This document shows, piece after piece, positions 24,738-38,940 of a DNA stretch of 64,000 nt. The first letter of the stretch is position 1, and every line of letters begins with the position of its first letter. A program made the translations under genes and the position numbers. The stretch comes from Portunus trituberculatus (taxonomy: Eukaryota > Arthropoda > Malacostraca > Decapoda > Portunidae). The DNA lies in contig NC_059300.1 of NCBI RefSeq assembly GCF_017591435.1, forward strand, positions 19,914,436 through 19,978,435, in the 5' to 3' direction. The notes beneath the pieces were generated by a model. It ran no database searches. It saw only the letters and a list, made by a program, of their open reading frames with translations, and was not told the DNA's origin.

Positions 24738-26764
24738 CAACTTAACTTCAAAAGTGGAGCACATTCTGTCCCACTACACTTTTGCGGAGGTCTCCATTCT
24801 TGGAGATTTCAATGTTCACCACCAGCTTTGGCTTTCTTCTCCATTCACTGACCATCCTGGTGAAGTAGCCTTCAACTTTGCTATCCTCCATGACCTACAG
24901 CAACTGGCGCAACACCCTACTCATATTCCTCATCGTTTTGGAGACACGCCCAACGCTCTCTTTCTTACCTCTAATCCTTCCGCTTATGCTGTTACCATAT
25001 CTTCTCCGTTGGCCTCCTCCAATCACAATCTTATTTCTGTATCTTGTCCTATTTCTCCAATCCTTCCCCAACTTCCCCCTAAGCAGAGGTGCCTCTGGAG
25101 TTTTGCCTCTGCGTGTTGGAGCGACTTGAAGTATTATGCTAATTTTCCTTAGAAAGATTACTGGTGTCAAAGGCCCATCTCTTTCTGCTGAACGCATAAT
25201 GGAGGTGATAGTGTCTGGCGTGGAAGCGTATATACCTCATTCTTTATCTCACCCTAAACCTTTTAAACCTTGGTTTAAAACAGCCCGTTCTCGCGCTATA
25301 CAAGATAGGTTACCCACAAAAGGTACTTGAGCCTTCCATCTCCTGAATTTCATGCACTTTATATTTGTTCTTCAACTTGGTAAACACTTCTTCATAATGA
25401 GAAAATGTCAAAATCTTTCAAACTCAAACTCCCCTCAAGACTTTTGGCATCTTGCCAAAAACATCTCCAACAACTTTATTTCATCCTGATGGCACCACTG
25501 CCATCTCTTCTGTCTCTAAGGCTGAACTCTTCTCTCAAACCTTTGCTCACAACTTGGATGATTGTGAACTTGTCCCTCCATCTCCTCCTCCCTCTGACTA
25601 TTTCATGTCTTCAATCAAAATTCTTTGTAATGATATTTCCCATGCCCTCGCTGGCCTAAACCCTCGGAAGGGTTATGGACCCGATGGAGTCCCTCCTGCT
25701 TCTGTGCTTGTACCTTGCCTGACTAAACTCTTTCAAATTTATCTATCGACTTCTACCTTTCCTTCTTCCTGGAAGTTTGACTACATTCAACCTGTTCCTA
25801 AAAAGGTTAACCGTACTAATCCCTCGTTCTGCGGTCCTATAGCTTTAATATCTTGCTTGTCAAAAGTTTTTAAATCTATACTGAATAGGAAGATTCTTAA
25901 ACATCTGTCACTTCAGTCTTCTATTTGATTGACAGTATGGCTTCAGTCAAGGTCGATCTAATGGTGATCTTCTGGCTTTCCTTACTGAGTCTTGGTCATC
26001 CTTTTTTTAGAGATTTTGGTGAAACTTTTGCTGTCACGTTAGACATATCAAAAGCTTTTGATAGAGTCTGGCATAAAGCTTTCACTTCCAAACAGCCCTC
26101 CTACGGTTTTTATCCTTCTCTCTGCAACTTTATCTTAAGATTCCTTTCCGACCGTTCTATTGCTGCTGTGGTAGACGGCCACTGTTCTTCTCCTAAATCT
26201 ATTAATAGTGGTGTTCCTCTGGGTTCTGTCCTGTCATCCACTCTTTTTCTATTGTTTATAAATTATCTTCTTAACCAAACGTCTTGCCTATTCACTCCTA
26301 CGCTAATGATACCATCCTACATCTTTCCACGTCCTTTCAGAGACGACCAACTCTTCAGGAAGTCAACAGATCACGCAGGGACGCCACAGAATGCCTGACT
26401 TCTGATCTTTCTAAGATTTCCGATTGGAGCAGAGAAAATCTAGTAGTTTTCAATGCCTAAAAAACTTAATTCCTCCATCTATCAACTCGACGCATCCTTT
26501 GCAGACAACTATCCCCTCTTCTTCAGTGACACTCAATTGTCTCCCTCTTCGACACTGAATATTCTCAGTCTATCCTTTAGTCATAATCTTAACTAGAAAC
26601 TTCACATCTCATCTCTCGCTAAAACGACTTAACTTCTTTTAAGAAAGTGGTATCACGACATTTACTCCCTAATTTTGGCTAACCCTTCTTATCTTTTAGA
26701 GAACCAACATTCAAGTGGGCTTTTTTTTCAACATTTTGTTGCCCTCCTACATAAAAAAAAAAAA
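24738..26764 (+). mobile_element. LINE J2, Jockey-like, endonuclease plus RT
   Basis: The 5' part encodes an APE-type endonuclease end: VSILGDFNVHHQLW (24793), then VTISSPLASSNHNLISVS, where the usual SDHN histidine motif is SNHN. The RT follows with LNPRKGYGPDGVPPASV (25660), TLDISKAFDRVWHKAF (26036), SGVPLGSVLSSTLF (26209), and YAND in place of YADD near 26300. About 300 bp of the C-terminal region is missing between LHISS and the RHL end near 26630. It ends with a poly-A run (26752-26764). Stops and shifts make it inactive. Confidence 0.9.
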
Positions 26765-26936
26765 GAGGTAAATAGACAGATAAATAAAGAGATAGATAGA
26801 TGGATGGATAAATGGATAGATAGATACATAGATATATAGATAGATAGATTGATAGATCATGAAATTATATTTCACTTATTATTTTCATTTATATTGATAC
26901 GAAAAAGAGAAGGAGGAGGATATAATAAATTGGTTT
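26765..26936. repeat. degenerate (GATA)n
   Basis: Imperfect GATA/GATG tetramers (about 26772-26855) directly after the LINE poly-A, perhaps grown from its tail. Confidence 0.75.
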
Positions 26937-26938
26937 AG

Positions 26939-27096
26939 AAGGAGGAGGAGGAGGAGGAGGAGGAGGAGGAGGAGGAGGAGGAGGAGGAGGAGGAGGAGGA
27001 AAAGGAGGAGGAGGAGGAGGAGGAGGAGGAGGAGGAGGAGGAGGAGGAGGAGGAGGAGGAGGAGGAGGAGGAGGAGGAGGAGGAGGAAGAGGAGGA
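26939..27096. repeat. (GGA)n microsatellite
   Basis: About 158 bp with one AAA break near 27001. Confidence 0.97.
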
Positions 27097-27198
27097 TTGA
27101 TTGATTGATAAATTTATTGTAGGAGGAGGATCGACGAACTTCTTGGAAAATATATAGAGAAAAAAAAAAGAAGACCTGGATAGGAACAGGAGAAAGGA

Positions 27199-27199
<1 letters not shown>

Positions 27200-27286
<87 letters not shown>
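27200..27286. repeat. (GA)n microsatellite
   Basis: Pure GA tract, about 87 bp. Confidence 0.97.
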
Positions 27287-27290
<4 letters not shown>

Positions 27291-27526
27291 AAGAAGAAGC
27301 AAGAATAAACTCGAGTTCATCGCCTACCGAGGCGTTTTACTGCTATATAGTGCACCTATTCCCTTCATTGAAGTTTTCGATATATTTTGATTTGAAAATA
27401 AAGCCAGTGTCAAAGGAACACTTTTTTTTCAACCATCTCTCCACATTGATACACTCACATACCTATCTTATTCACACACACATACACAACCCATGCCTCT
27501 CGTCGATCGCCTTCCAAGTAAGAATT

Positions 27527-29441
<1,915 letters not shown>

Positions 29442-29807
29442 TGTCGTATTGTTCGATGTGTATTGCTCGTCAGGCTTAGTAAAACACCAATTACGCTTGC
29501 AGTATATTAGTGCAGAAGTATGTACAGGTGCGTGAAGAACACAAGTGGGAGCGGCACACGATTGCCGAGAGCGAGCAGGCTGGAGCGGAGGAAGGTGTGT
29601 GTAGCTGCACCTTGTGGCTCCAAGTCAGAACTGCCATCCTCCACGGTGCAGGTCAGCAGGTGCGTTCGGTGGCTCGCCCAGTCGTAGCACTCGAACGCTC
29701 GCTCTTTATTTACACAGCCAGCATTAACAATCATTTGTTCCCTCATACAAAGATACCTAAACTCGCAAACACAATTACACTTTTACTACGAACTATCAAA
29801 CCACACA
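29442..29807 (-). mobile_element. 3' LTR of Gypsy A
   Basis: On the minus strand it starts TGTGTGGTTTGATAG directly after a polypurine tract (CTTGGGGGAGG at 29818-29808) and ends AATACGACA at the LINE junction, giving TG...CA ends and 366 bp. AATAAA lies at about 29705-29710 on the minus strand, a plausible poly-A signal. Confidence 0.75.
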
Positions 29808-29818
29808 CCTCCCCCAAG
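29808..29818 (-). promoter_or_regulatory. polypurine tract of Gypsy A
   Basis: CTTGGGGGAGG on the minus strand lies immediately upstream of the LTR's first TG and about 48 bp after the pol stop, as expected for the plus-strand DNA primer. Confidence 0.7.
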
Positions 29819-29865
29819 ACATCAGAGCTGAACCTAATGTACAGATGTCTAACTATGTCTAAGCA

Positions 29866-32565
29866 TCATTGTGTGTAGGTATCCGAGTCCCATCGTACTT
29901 GCAGTCGCTGTGGTGGTCTTCCGTTGCGGTCACTGCGACGGGGCGGGAGCTGTGAGTCGAGCTGTGGTACTGCATCCTCGCGCGATGGAGTGCGTGCCGA
30001 GATGTTGAGAGGAGTGGATTTGTTCTCCCTCATAAGCGGGCGATGAGGACGAAGGAATTTCCGGTTCCGCCATAGGATGCGCCCACTGTTCATCTTGACA
30101 AGGTAGTCGCGTCGTCTTCCTACCCCCACGATGACGCCCACTTTGTTCCACTGGCCACTCACGTGATCTTGCACGTCGACATAACCACCGAGATGAAGGC
30201 GAAGAAGTTCTCGTGCAGTAGTGTCGTGCCTCTGCTTCGCCTGGTTCCTGAGACGTTCTGCCCTTAAGTCACACTCGTCTGCTGCGCGCTGCCACTCTGG
30301 TGCATATGAACGATGATGGGCAGGAACCGTAGATCTCATGGGGTGTCCAAAGAGTATCTGTGCTTGTGATCTTCCCTCATCACGCGGCGTATTCCTGTAC
30401 TCCAGTAAACCCCTGGCGAATGCGTCGCTGTCTAAGTGCCCCCTTTCCGTGGTCGTCAATATGAGCTTCTTGACAGCTTTGACAGCGGCCTCAGCGTGTC
30501 CATTGGCGCGAGGGTAGTGTGGGGAAGACACCCGGTGCTCCACCCCCCATCGAGCCAGGAAGCGGCGTGTTGTTGAAGCCTTGAACTGGGGACCACCATC
30601 CGTCCTCAGAATGACAGGAACACCAGTATCAGCAAATACCGACCTCAGAGCTCGGATGAGGTTGTCTGCTGACGCGGGACGAGGGCAGGCAGTAACATAC
30701 GGCCATCCAGACATCCGATCTACGTACACAAGATACGTGTGGCCAGCGACGTGGAAGTAATCGGCCGACACCGACTCGAAGACTCTGCTGGGCCGGTCGT
30801 CGTCCTGCCAGAGTGGCTCATTCTGATGACTCGGGAGGAGAGGTCGACACTGAGGACAACTGGAGACTAAGTTTTCTATGTCACGATCCATACCCGGCCA
30901 ATAAGTGGTTTGTCGAGCACGGCGCTTCGTCCGCTCGATCCCTTGATGACCGGCGTGCAGTTTCTCCAGTGTTTCACGGCGCAGGCCGTGTGGTATCAAC
31001 AGCCTTGGTCCGTACACGATAAACCCGTCGTCCACTGCTAACATGCTTCGGACAGGCCAAAATGGTCTCAGGTGTGGCTCCAACTCATGGCGGTGCTCAG
31101 GGAAGCCGGCAAGTATGACACCTCGTAAGTCAGTATATTCAGCATCCCGTTGCGCTGCATCACGTATCTTCTCCAAGGTATGATCCCTGAGAGGCGCCAA
31201 ACGAGTTCCATCCTCACAGACGGCGTGTAAGGCGGAGACAACAGCGGCGTGTAGAGGATCCACGTCATCACTGTCTGTTGTGTCGCCAGGGGTGCCTGTA
31301 TCTTGCACTGGCGCCCGTGACAGAGCGTCAGGCGCGTAGTGGGCTGTCCCTTTCTGCCATCGTGCTGTGAAAGAGTAGCCGGTAAGTTTCTCTCTCATGC
31401 GCTGTAGGCGCGTATTTTCTATTTCCCCGAGCATCTTGGAGTTCAGGATGGGAACTAAAGGTCTGTGATCGACGACCAGGTCAAAATGAGGCATACCTGT
31501 GAGGTAAGTTCCACATTTCTTTATAGCCCACAGAACAGCAGCCATTTCCACCTCTATAACTGCATACCTGGACTCCGTATCAGAAAGGAATCTGGATCCA
31601 CACTGCACCAGCTTCCAGTCTTCCCCGTGTTTTTGTAGGAGTACAAATCCTAGCCCTTGCAACCTCGATGCGTCTGTCTGCAGCATCGTCGGCAGGGATG
31701 GGTCAAAAAATGCAAGGACTGGTGGCGATACCAAGCACGTCTTGACTCGTTCAAATGCCTCCTCATGATGCTGTGACCAACACCACTCATTCTTGGGTCG
31801 CAAAAGGTCTCGTAGGGGTTGAGCGGCGTCTGCAACAGTTGAAGAAAAACTTCCTAGTTGATTGGTGAGGCCCATGAACGAACGGAGATCAGTGATGTTT
31901 TGTGGCCTCGGGAAATCAGCAATCGCCTGCGTCTTCCGCGCATCACTGGTGTATCCTAAAGGTGAGATGGTGTAGCCACAAAAGTCGATCATGTTTTCTC
32001 CAAACTTGAATTTTCCTTTGTTCAAAGTGACGCCGTGCTGATCACAACGATGCACAATGTTGATGACGTGTGCAAGATGGTCTTTATACGTTGTGTCGTA
32101 GGCCAGAATATCGTCCACGATCTTGATGGTTTGCGGGATGTCTCCAAGTGCTTTGTCACCCCGTTGGTTGTACTCATCTCCTGACGAGACTAGCCCCATG
32201 ACAGCACGTTTAAACTTGAACCGGCCCCAGGGTGTTATGAAGCACGTCAGGTCTTGATCCTCGTCTGCGATCTTAATTTGAAAGTAACCCATCTTGGCGT
32301 CGAGGATAGTAAACCATGCCGCAGATCCCATAGAAGATATAGCGTCATGGGGTGAGCGAACAGGATACGCTGGTCTTCTCACGTAACGATTAAGACGAGT
32401 GAGATCGACACACAGTCTCACACCTGATGGCTTCTTAGGCACCGGCACAATAGGATGGCACCAATCCGTCGGGTAGTCAACCTTCTCAATTATGTCCTTG
32501 TCTAGTAGTTCATCCAACTGATGCTTGATGTCTTGACGCCAGGCGTAGGGAATCGTTCGTGGAGC
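29866..32565 (-). CDS. pol: Gypsy A pol: RT, RNase H, integrase
   Basis: An open frame without a stop from the RT start to TAA at 29866. Numbering from the Met at 32757, residues 1-63 are antisense gag created by the junction; real pol begins at about 64 (APRTIPYAW). RT has RLCVDLTRLN, TILDAKMGYFQ and IVDDIL (213-218, the catalytic box). RNase H has QTDAS (D362), VVDHRPL (about D430) and APDALSR (D476). Integrase has an HHCC zinc site (H601, H604, C634, C637) and the triad D666, D720, E756 with 35 residues between the last two. Together these copy element RNA to DNA and insert it. All catalytic residues are present, but gag and protease are no longer collinear with it. Confidence 0.95.
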   Translation of the reverse strand, partial: APRTIPYAWRQDIKHQLDELLDKDIIEKVDYPTDWCHPIVPVPKKPSGVRLCVDLTRLNRYVRRPAYPVRSPHDAISSMGSAAWFTILDAKMGYFQIKIADEDQDLTCFITPWGRFKFKRAVMGLVSSGDEYNQRGDKALGDIPQTIKIVDDILAYDTTYKDHLAHVINIVHRCDQHGVTLNKGKFKFGENMIDFCGYTISPLGYTSDARKTQAIADFPRPQNITDLRSFMGLTNQLGSFSSTVADAAQPLRDLLRPKNEWCWSQHHEEAFERVKTCLVSPPVLAFFDPSLPTMLQTDASRLQGLGFVLLQKHGEDWKLVQCGSRFLSDTESRYAVIEVEMAAVLWAIKKCGTYLTGMPHFDLVVDHRPLVPILNSKMLGEIENTRLQRMREKLTGYSFTARWQKGTAHYAPDALSRAPVQDTGTPGDTTDSDDVDPLHAAVVSALHAVCEDGTRLAPLRDHTLEKIRDAAQRDAEYTDLRGVILAGFPEHRHELEPHLRPFWPVRSMLAVDDGFIVYGPRLLIPHGLRRETLEKLHAGHQGIERTKRRARQTTYWPGMDRDIENLVSSCPQCRPLLPSHQNEPLWQDDDRPSRVFESVSADYFHVAGHTYLVYVDRMSGWPYVTACPRPASADNLIRALRSVFADTGVPVILRTDGGPQFKASTTRRFLARWGVEHRVSSPHYPRANGHAEAAVKAVKKLILTTTERGHLDSDAFARGLLEYRNTPRDEGRSQAQILFGHPMRSTVPAHHRSYAPEWQRAADECDLRAERLRNQAKQRHDTTARELLRLHLGGYVDVQDHVSGQWNKVGVIVGVGRRRDYLVKMNSGRILWRNRKFLRPHRPLMRENKSTPLNISARTPSREDAVPQLDSQLPPRRSDRNGRPPQRLQVRWDSDTYTQ
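32124..32565 (-). repeat. left arm of 442-bp inverted repeat
   Basis: Early RT sequence, inverted copy of 34227-34668. The right end is TGGAGC, which also fits the first bases of gag (A-TGGAGC-AG), suggesting joining at microhomology. Confidence 0.93.
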
Positions 32566-34679
32566 AGTTAGCAGCCTTGTTGGTGCGGCAAGCAGATGCA
32601 GCAGAACGGGCCCAGAAGGAGTCTCAACGCAGGGAAGAATGCATGAGTAAACTCCTGGAGGGCTTGGTGTCTCAGCAAACCCACGCCGACGGTACAACAG
32701 CACACTCTGCCGGCGACAACAGCACAAGCAACGAGACCCTCGACAATAGCAGCACACCGGCTAGATTTCCCGTCACCGCTGCAACGGCACCACGTCTGGC
32801 ATCATCTGCGTCCTTGCGTGAGTTCGATTCATGGCGCCACAAGTTCAGGGGCTATGTTACTCTCACGAAGATGTCCTCGCTGCCTCATGCGGAGCAGAGA
32901 GCAGCACTCTCTTCTCTCCTGGACGACGAGTGGACGCGGATCCTTCGTTACGTCATCAGTGTGGAAGAAGACGCCGACCTGGACGAGGTTTTGGATGCCA
33001 TGGAGTGTTACCTTCGGGGACAGCGTAACATCATCGTTGATAGGAGGGACTTCTACTCTCGGGTGCAAGAACCGGGAGAAAGTTTTGAATACTTTCTTTG
33101 TGCTATTAAGGAAATAGCGAACTTCTGCGACTTTTGTGACAAGTGCCTGGACAATAGACTGCGTGATCGCATTGTGGTCGGTACGAGTGACGAGGTAGCT
33201 TTGAAACGCATGTTAGAGGACCGAAAGCTAACACTACAAACAGCGATTGATCTGTGTAGAGCATCCGAAAGTGCAAACCAGTGTAGTGCCATGATCAGGG
33301 GCTCTGCAGGTCATACAGTGAACAAGGTGTCCAATTACAAGAAAATGCAGAAAACTGGCACCAAAGTAAAAACTGGTACTATGTGTTACCGCTGTGGAAA
33401 AGACTGTCGCAGTGACAAGCAGGGGTGTCGAGCAGTTAACAGAAACTGCTCTAAGTGTGGTAAACGAGGGCACTTTGCAGTTGTGTGTCAGTCAGCTGTG
33501 CAAGTATCGTGCCGCGAAGCTTTTAAGCACCTTGTGAATCCCTCGCTAAAACCCTCGAGTGCCAAGCGTAACCGTAAGACGGTGTACCAGCTCCTTGGAG
33601 GCGTGTATACCAGACGAGTGACCGCGCGCCCCGCGCCACGGGTTAAAGTTGAGGCCACGCACCCTGCAGGACGTGACTTGGTCGTGTGGACACCAGATTC
33701 CGGGGCAGAAACGACTGTAATGGGCCTCGACACGGCACATTCACTGGGAATTTCTCTGTCTACCCTGAACCCTGTTGATGACGACATTTTTGCTGCTGGT
33801 GAACAGCCACTCACCTGTTTGGGAACCTTCCAGTCACACCTGGAATTGGGTGAGAAACAGACAGAGACAACAGTGACAGTCGTCAAGGAGATCAAGGGAG
33901 CCTTACTCAGCTGGTACGACTCCATCGCTCTTGGGATTCTGCCAGAAAACTTTCCTGCCCAGATTAACGCGATTCAGCAACCGAAGAAACGACGCTGCCA
34001 GGAACAGAAGGTCGAACCACGATCACTTTCGGCGGCACCATCATCAGCAGAACTACCTAGTTGGCCGCATGCGTACGACCTGACACCGTCACAGCGGGAA
34101 AACCACGCCAAGGCGATAATGAAGGCCTTCCCAAGGGTCTTCAGTGCGTCATCATCACTGAGGGAAATGGAAGGAGGTCCGATGCAGATCCATCTGACCA
34201 ACGATGCTCGTCCATTTGCAGTTACGGCTCCACGAACGATTCCCTACGCCTGGCGTCAAGACATCAAGCATCAGTTGGATGAACTACTAGACAAAGACAT
34301 AATTGAGAAGGTTGACTACCCGACGGATTGGTGCCATCCTATTGTGCCGGTGCCTAAGAAGCCATCAGGTGTGAGACTGTGTGTCGATCTCACTCGTCTT
34401 AATCGTTACGTGAGAAGACCAGCGTATCCTGTTCGCTCACCCCATGACGCTATATCTTCTATGGGATCTGCGGCATGGTTTACTATCCTCGACGCCAAGA
34501 TGGGTTACTTTCAAATTAAGATCGCAGACGAGGATCAAGACCTGACGTGCTTCATAACACCCTGGGGCCGGTTCAAGTTTAAACGTGCTGTCATGGGGCT
34601 AGTCTCGTCAGGAGATGAGTACAACCAACGGGGTGACAAAGCACTTGGAGACATCCCGCAAACCATCAGGATGAAATAA
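32559..34679 (+). CDS. gag-pol: Gypsy A gag-protease-partial RT
   Basis: A single open frame of 706 codons that begins at GTG in the junction; the native start was probably ATG at the same codon, its first base replaced by the rearrangement. Gag carries a Cys-rich knuckle (276-297) and a standard CCHC knuckle CSKCGKRGHFAVVC (297-310). An aspartic protease follows with DSGA at 380-383 and LGISLSTLNP after it. RT starts at about 557 and is cut at IPQTI where LINE J3 resumes; the last residues (RMK) are LINE-derived. Gag would build particles and protease would mature them. Gag, protease and RT share one frame, with no frameshift between gag and pol. Confidence 0.93.
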   Translation: MEQLAALLVRQADAAERAQKESQRREECMSKLLEGLVSQQTHADGTTAHSAGDNSTSNETLDNSSTPARFPVTAATAPRLASSASLREFDSWRHKFRGYVTLTKMSSLPHAEQRAALSSLLDDEWTRILRYVISVEEDADLDEVLDAMECYLRGQRNIIVDRRDFYSRVQEPGESFEYFLCAIKEIANFCDFCDKCLDNRLRDRIVVGTSDEVALKRMLEDRKLTLQTAIDLCRASESANQCSAMIRGSAGHTVNKVSNYKKMQKTGTKVKTGTMCYRCGKDCRSDKQGCRAVNRNCSKCGKRGHFAVVCQSAVQVSCREAFKHLVNPSLKPSSAKRNRKTVYQLLGGVYTRRVTARPAPRVKVEATHPAGRDLVVWTPDSGAETTVMGLDTAHSLGISLSTLNPVDDDIFAAGEQPLTCLGTFQSHLELGEKQTETTVTVVKEIKGALLSWYDSIALGILPENFPAQINAIQQPKKRRCQEQKVEPRSLSAAPSSAELPSWPHAYDLTPSQRENHAKAIMKAFPRVFSASSSLREMEGGPMQIHLTNDARPFAVTAPRTIPYAWRQDIKHQLDELLDKDIIEKVDYPTDWCHPIVPVPKKPSGVRLCVDLTRLNRYVRRPAYPVRSPHDAISSMGSAAWFTILDAKMGYFQIKIADEDQDLTCFITPWGRFKFKRAVMGLVSSGDEYNQRGDKALGDIPQTIRMK
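34227..34668 (+). repeat. right arm of 442-bp inverted repeat
   Basis: Same length as the left arm with no indel seen. It ends in CCATCA, shared by Gypsy A (CCATCAAGATC) and the LINE target (CCATCAGGATG), a 6-bp microhomology at the outer junction. Confidence 0.93.
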
Positions 34680-35361
34680 AGGAGGGAAAGAAGAAGAATA
34701 AAATTTATAGATGTTTTTGGCCAGATGCCAGAAGTCTCGAAAATTTGGCATTTTCTATTTATGAAAGAATGTTTGGCAAGTTGAAGAACAGACTTGGCAT
34801 GATTCCGAGCAAAATATAAAATGCATGAGATTCAGGAGATGGAAGGCTCAAGTATCTATTGTGGGCAACCTCTCTATCATGTATAGCACGAGAACAGGCT
34901 GATTTAAACCAAGGTTTAGAAGGTTTAGGTTGAGAAAAAGAATAAGGAATGTAAGCCTCCATGCCAGACATTATCACCTCTGTTATGCGTTCAGCACACA
35001 GAGATGGGTCTCTGACACGGAAACAGTAATCATTCCAGGGAAAATCAGCATAAAACCTCCTCAGGTCCCCCAAATTCGCAGAGGCAAAAACCAGAGGCAT
35101 CTCCGCTTTGGGAGATCCGGAGGAAGAATAGGAGAGATAGGACAAGATACAGGAGTGAGATTGATGTCGGAGGAGCCCAACGGAGAAGATAGGGTAACAG
35201 CATAAGCAGAAAGATTAGAGGTAAGGAAAAGATCAAGAATGTTGGGCGTAGGGTGTTGCACCAGTTGCTTTAGGTCATAGAGGATAGCATAGTATTAAAG
35301 GCAAGTTAACCCAGGATGGTCAGTGAAGGGAGAGGAAATCCAAAGCTGGTGGTGAACATAG
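34663..35361 (-). mobile_element. LINE J3, 5' part (endonuclease end)
   Basis: Minus-strand endonuclease remnants: NILDLFLTSNLSAYAVTLSS and SPLGSSDINL near 35150-35250, then the linker to RT. It continues LINE J3 from 29441 and ends near 35361 (CACCAGCTTTGG on the minus strand), so the copy is 5'-truncated inside the endonuclease. Confidence 0.88.
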
Positions 35362-36152
<791 letters not shown>

Positions 36153-36788
36153 TTAAGCTTTTTATACAAAATTCTATATCGAAGACTAAAATTCAGCAAC
36201 TTTAGTTTTCAAGATTGTTCAATAGTGTATAATGTGTTTAAAGTTTTCGTGGCTTACTTACCAGCTTTCTGAATCATAACCACTATTATTTTTCTTCTTA
36301 AAAGTAGACACATACGCGCACGTGGATGGAACACCAATTCAGTCACGACATATCACATCACACCACAGCCCACCTCACCGCTACACAAAACCAATTACTA
36401 ATACTTAAAAGATATGGCAACAAATCCTTGTGTTCTTCGCGAAGGCGGCGTTGATGTCGACGCGGCGTGGCAACGGCGGCGGTGGCGGGGACAACGGTGG
36501 TGACTAATCGGCTTAGTTTCCAGTGGCTGCGGTGAAGGGAAAAGGATTTCTTCAGAGCGTGCAAAGCCTTCTATCAGCCACCCCGCCACGTCCAGCACCG
36601 CCCTGCCCCGTCCTGCCCTACCCTGCCTGCCTAGACTCGTTACTCTTCACTGTCATAGTTTAAAGTGCCCCGTCACTCCACCCACTAGGTATATAAATTC
36701 ATGTCATAGCTTCTGCACTCTACATTCACTGCCCCCATTAAATAGGTCATCCACTTTAATCCACTTGACATCATGACTAGTACAACTT
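36153..36788. other. non-coding sequence
   Basis: No recognised element. A GC-rich patch with CGGCGG and CCCTGCC repeats lies at 36440-36640; small minus frames there have no motif. Confidence 0.4.
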
Positions 36789-37720
36789 CCACTTTTTTTT
36801 ATGTACGAGAGAAGGCCAGCCAAGGGCAACACAATGTTTAAAAAAAAAAAAAAAGGCCCACTTGTTGCTGGTTCTCTAAAGGATAAGAAAGGTTAAACAA
36901 AATTAGGAGCAAATGTCTTGACACCTCTCCCTTAAAAGAAGTCAAGTCGTACGAAGACGGAATTACAGAAGCAGACACGGAGTTCCAGAGTTTACCAGTG
37001 AAAGGTATGAATGATTAAGAGTACTGATTAACTCTTGCGTTAGAGAGTTGGACAGAAAAGGGATGAGAGGATGAGGAAAGCCTTGAGCAACGAGGCCGCA
37101 GGAGGAAGGGAGGCATGCAGTTAACAAGATCAGCAGAACAGCATGAAAATAACAATAAAAGATAGAAAGAGATGCAATATTTCGGCAGTGAGAAAGAGGC
37201 TGAAGAGTTGATGAGACGAAAAGCTTTTGATTCCACCCTATCTGATAAAACTGTGAGTGGAACCTCCCAAACATGCGAAGAGTACTCCATACAGGGGTGG
37301 ATAAGGCCTTATACAGAGTAAGCAGTTGGAGGGGCGAGAAAAACTGGCGGAGACGCCACAGAACGCCTAACTTCATAGAAGCTGTTTTAGCAAGAGGTGA
37401 GATGCGAAGTTTCCAGTTAAGATTATGAATAAAGGACAGACCGAGGATATTCAATGTGGAAGGAGACAGTTGAGTGTCATTGAAGAAGAGGGGACACTTG
37501 TCTGGAAGGTTATATCGAGTTGATGATAGATGGAGGATTTGAGTTTTTGAGACATTGAACACCACTAGATTTTCTCTGCCCCAAACGCAAATCTTAGAGA
37601 GATTATAAGTCAGGCGTTCTGTGGCGTCCCTGCATGATCTGTTGACTTCCTGAAGGGTTGGATGTCTCTGAAAGGACATGGAAAGATTTAGGGTGGTAGG
37701 TACCATAAGCGTAGGAGTGC
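36789..37720 (-). mobile_element. LINE J4, 3' half
   Basis: Minus strand from the RT catalytic region (YADD degenerated to YAYG at about 37705) through LNILGLSFIHNLNWKLRISP (37445) and MEYSSHVW to the 3' end, with an A-run at 36840-36854 and CCAGCCAAGGGCAACA. The 5' end is truncated at 37720. The open frame 36963-37736 is the least broken C-terminal region of the family here. Confidence 0.9.
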
Positions 37721-37950
37721 TGGCTTTTGACTTCAAATGACACCTCGATCACATCCTTCCACATATTTTCATCCACGCTCTCAGACCTTCAATTGGCGTG
37801 GTTTTTCCTCATATCTAATAGCGACTGCACCTCCTCCAGCAGCCGAATTACAGTCATGCCTGTTACTATCCAGTCGACAGAAAGCAGAGGCGGAAGATAT
37901 CTACGTACAAAAGACAGCTAGTGTGAACCGGAACTAGAGCATGCGTTTTG

Positions 37951-38156
<206 letters not shown>

Positions 38157-38158
<2 letters not shown>

Positions 38159-38474
38159 GAGAGGGGCGTAGTCATTATCAATATTGTGGTACTATAGGGA
38201 ATATTCTTCGATGTGCGATGTTCCTTGGGTAAGATTACGTGCAATAATCAGTTAAACTCACCGTCGTTACGCCACTCAGGTGGTCGCAGGCAGGTACATC
38301 AGGTAGGCAATCCCCCACTGAGCACTCCATGCAGTCAATGGAAGACTTTCGTTATTCAATGCAAGATTTAAGTCAGTGTACAGAAAGTTGTGATTGTGTT
38401 AAATGTGTCATTCATGCAAACAGGATTTTACAAGCGGCGGAAAGCTTGTATAACTGATGCTGGTATTTATATCG
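38157..38474. other. non-coding sequence
   Basis: No recognised feature. Confidence 0.4.
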
Positions 38475-38576
<102 letters not shown>

Positions 38577-38940
38577 CTCAAGGTCCATCTTCTCTCAGCA
38601 CTGGCGACGCATTCCCTTAACACACGGAGAAAAATTTCCACAGCAAAATATCCACATTTCAGCATAAGGTATTGGGTCCCATCTCAAGACGCACTGTTAT
38701 CACAGAAATCGAGGGATGGCGGCCATATATATCTACCGCCGTCACCGTCACTTAGTTACTGAAAGGCGGCCAGGCACCCTTCTGACTGGGACGCACCACT
38801 AACACAATAGTAGCAAGCCGGAGACAAAGAGTACACATGCATGCGACCAATGAACCTGCCGGTGATTCGACATATGTGTGTTTTCCCAATCTTGACAACT
38901 AGAATAAAGCATAAGGGGCAGAGAAGCAAGATGTTGTTAC

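Larger units (their letters stand above)
29442..34668 (-). mobile_element. Gypsy A: rearranged Ty3/Gypsy element inserted in LINE J3
   Basis: From left to right: the 3' LTR (29442-29807, minus orientation), pol reading left (to 32565), then gag, protease and early RT reading right (32566-34668). The 442 bp at 32124-32565 and 34227-34668 are inverted copies with no difference that I could see, so the 5' half of the element is flipped relative to the 3' half and no 5' LTR exists. LINE sequence stops at GTACC and resumes at CCATCAGG, so no target bases are lost. Both coding halves are open, so the insertion is young. Confidence 0.9.

Noticed and set aside
32567..32757. N-terminal 63 residues of the leftward Gypsy A frame
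   Set aside because: Antisense of gag created by the inverted junction, not a protein domain.
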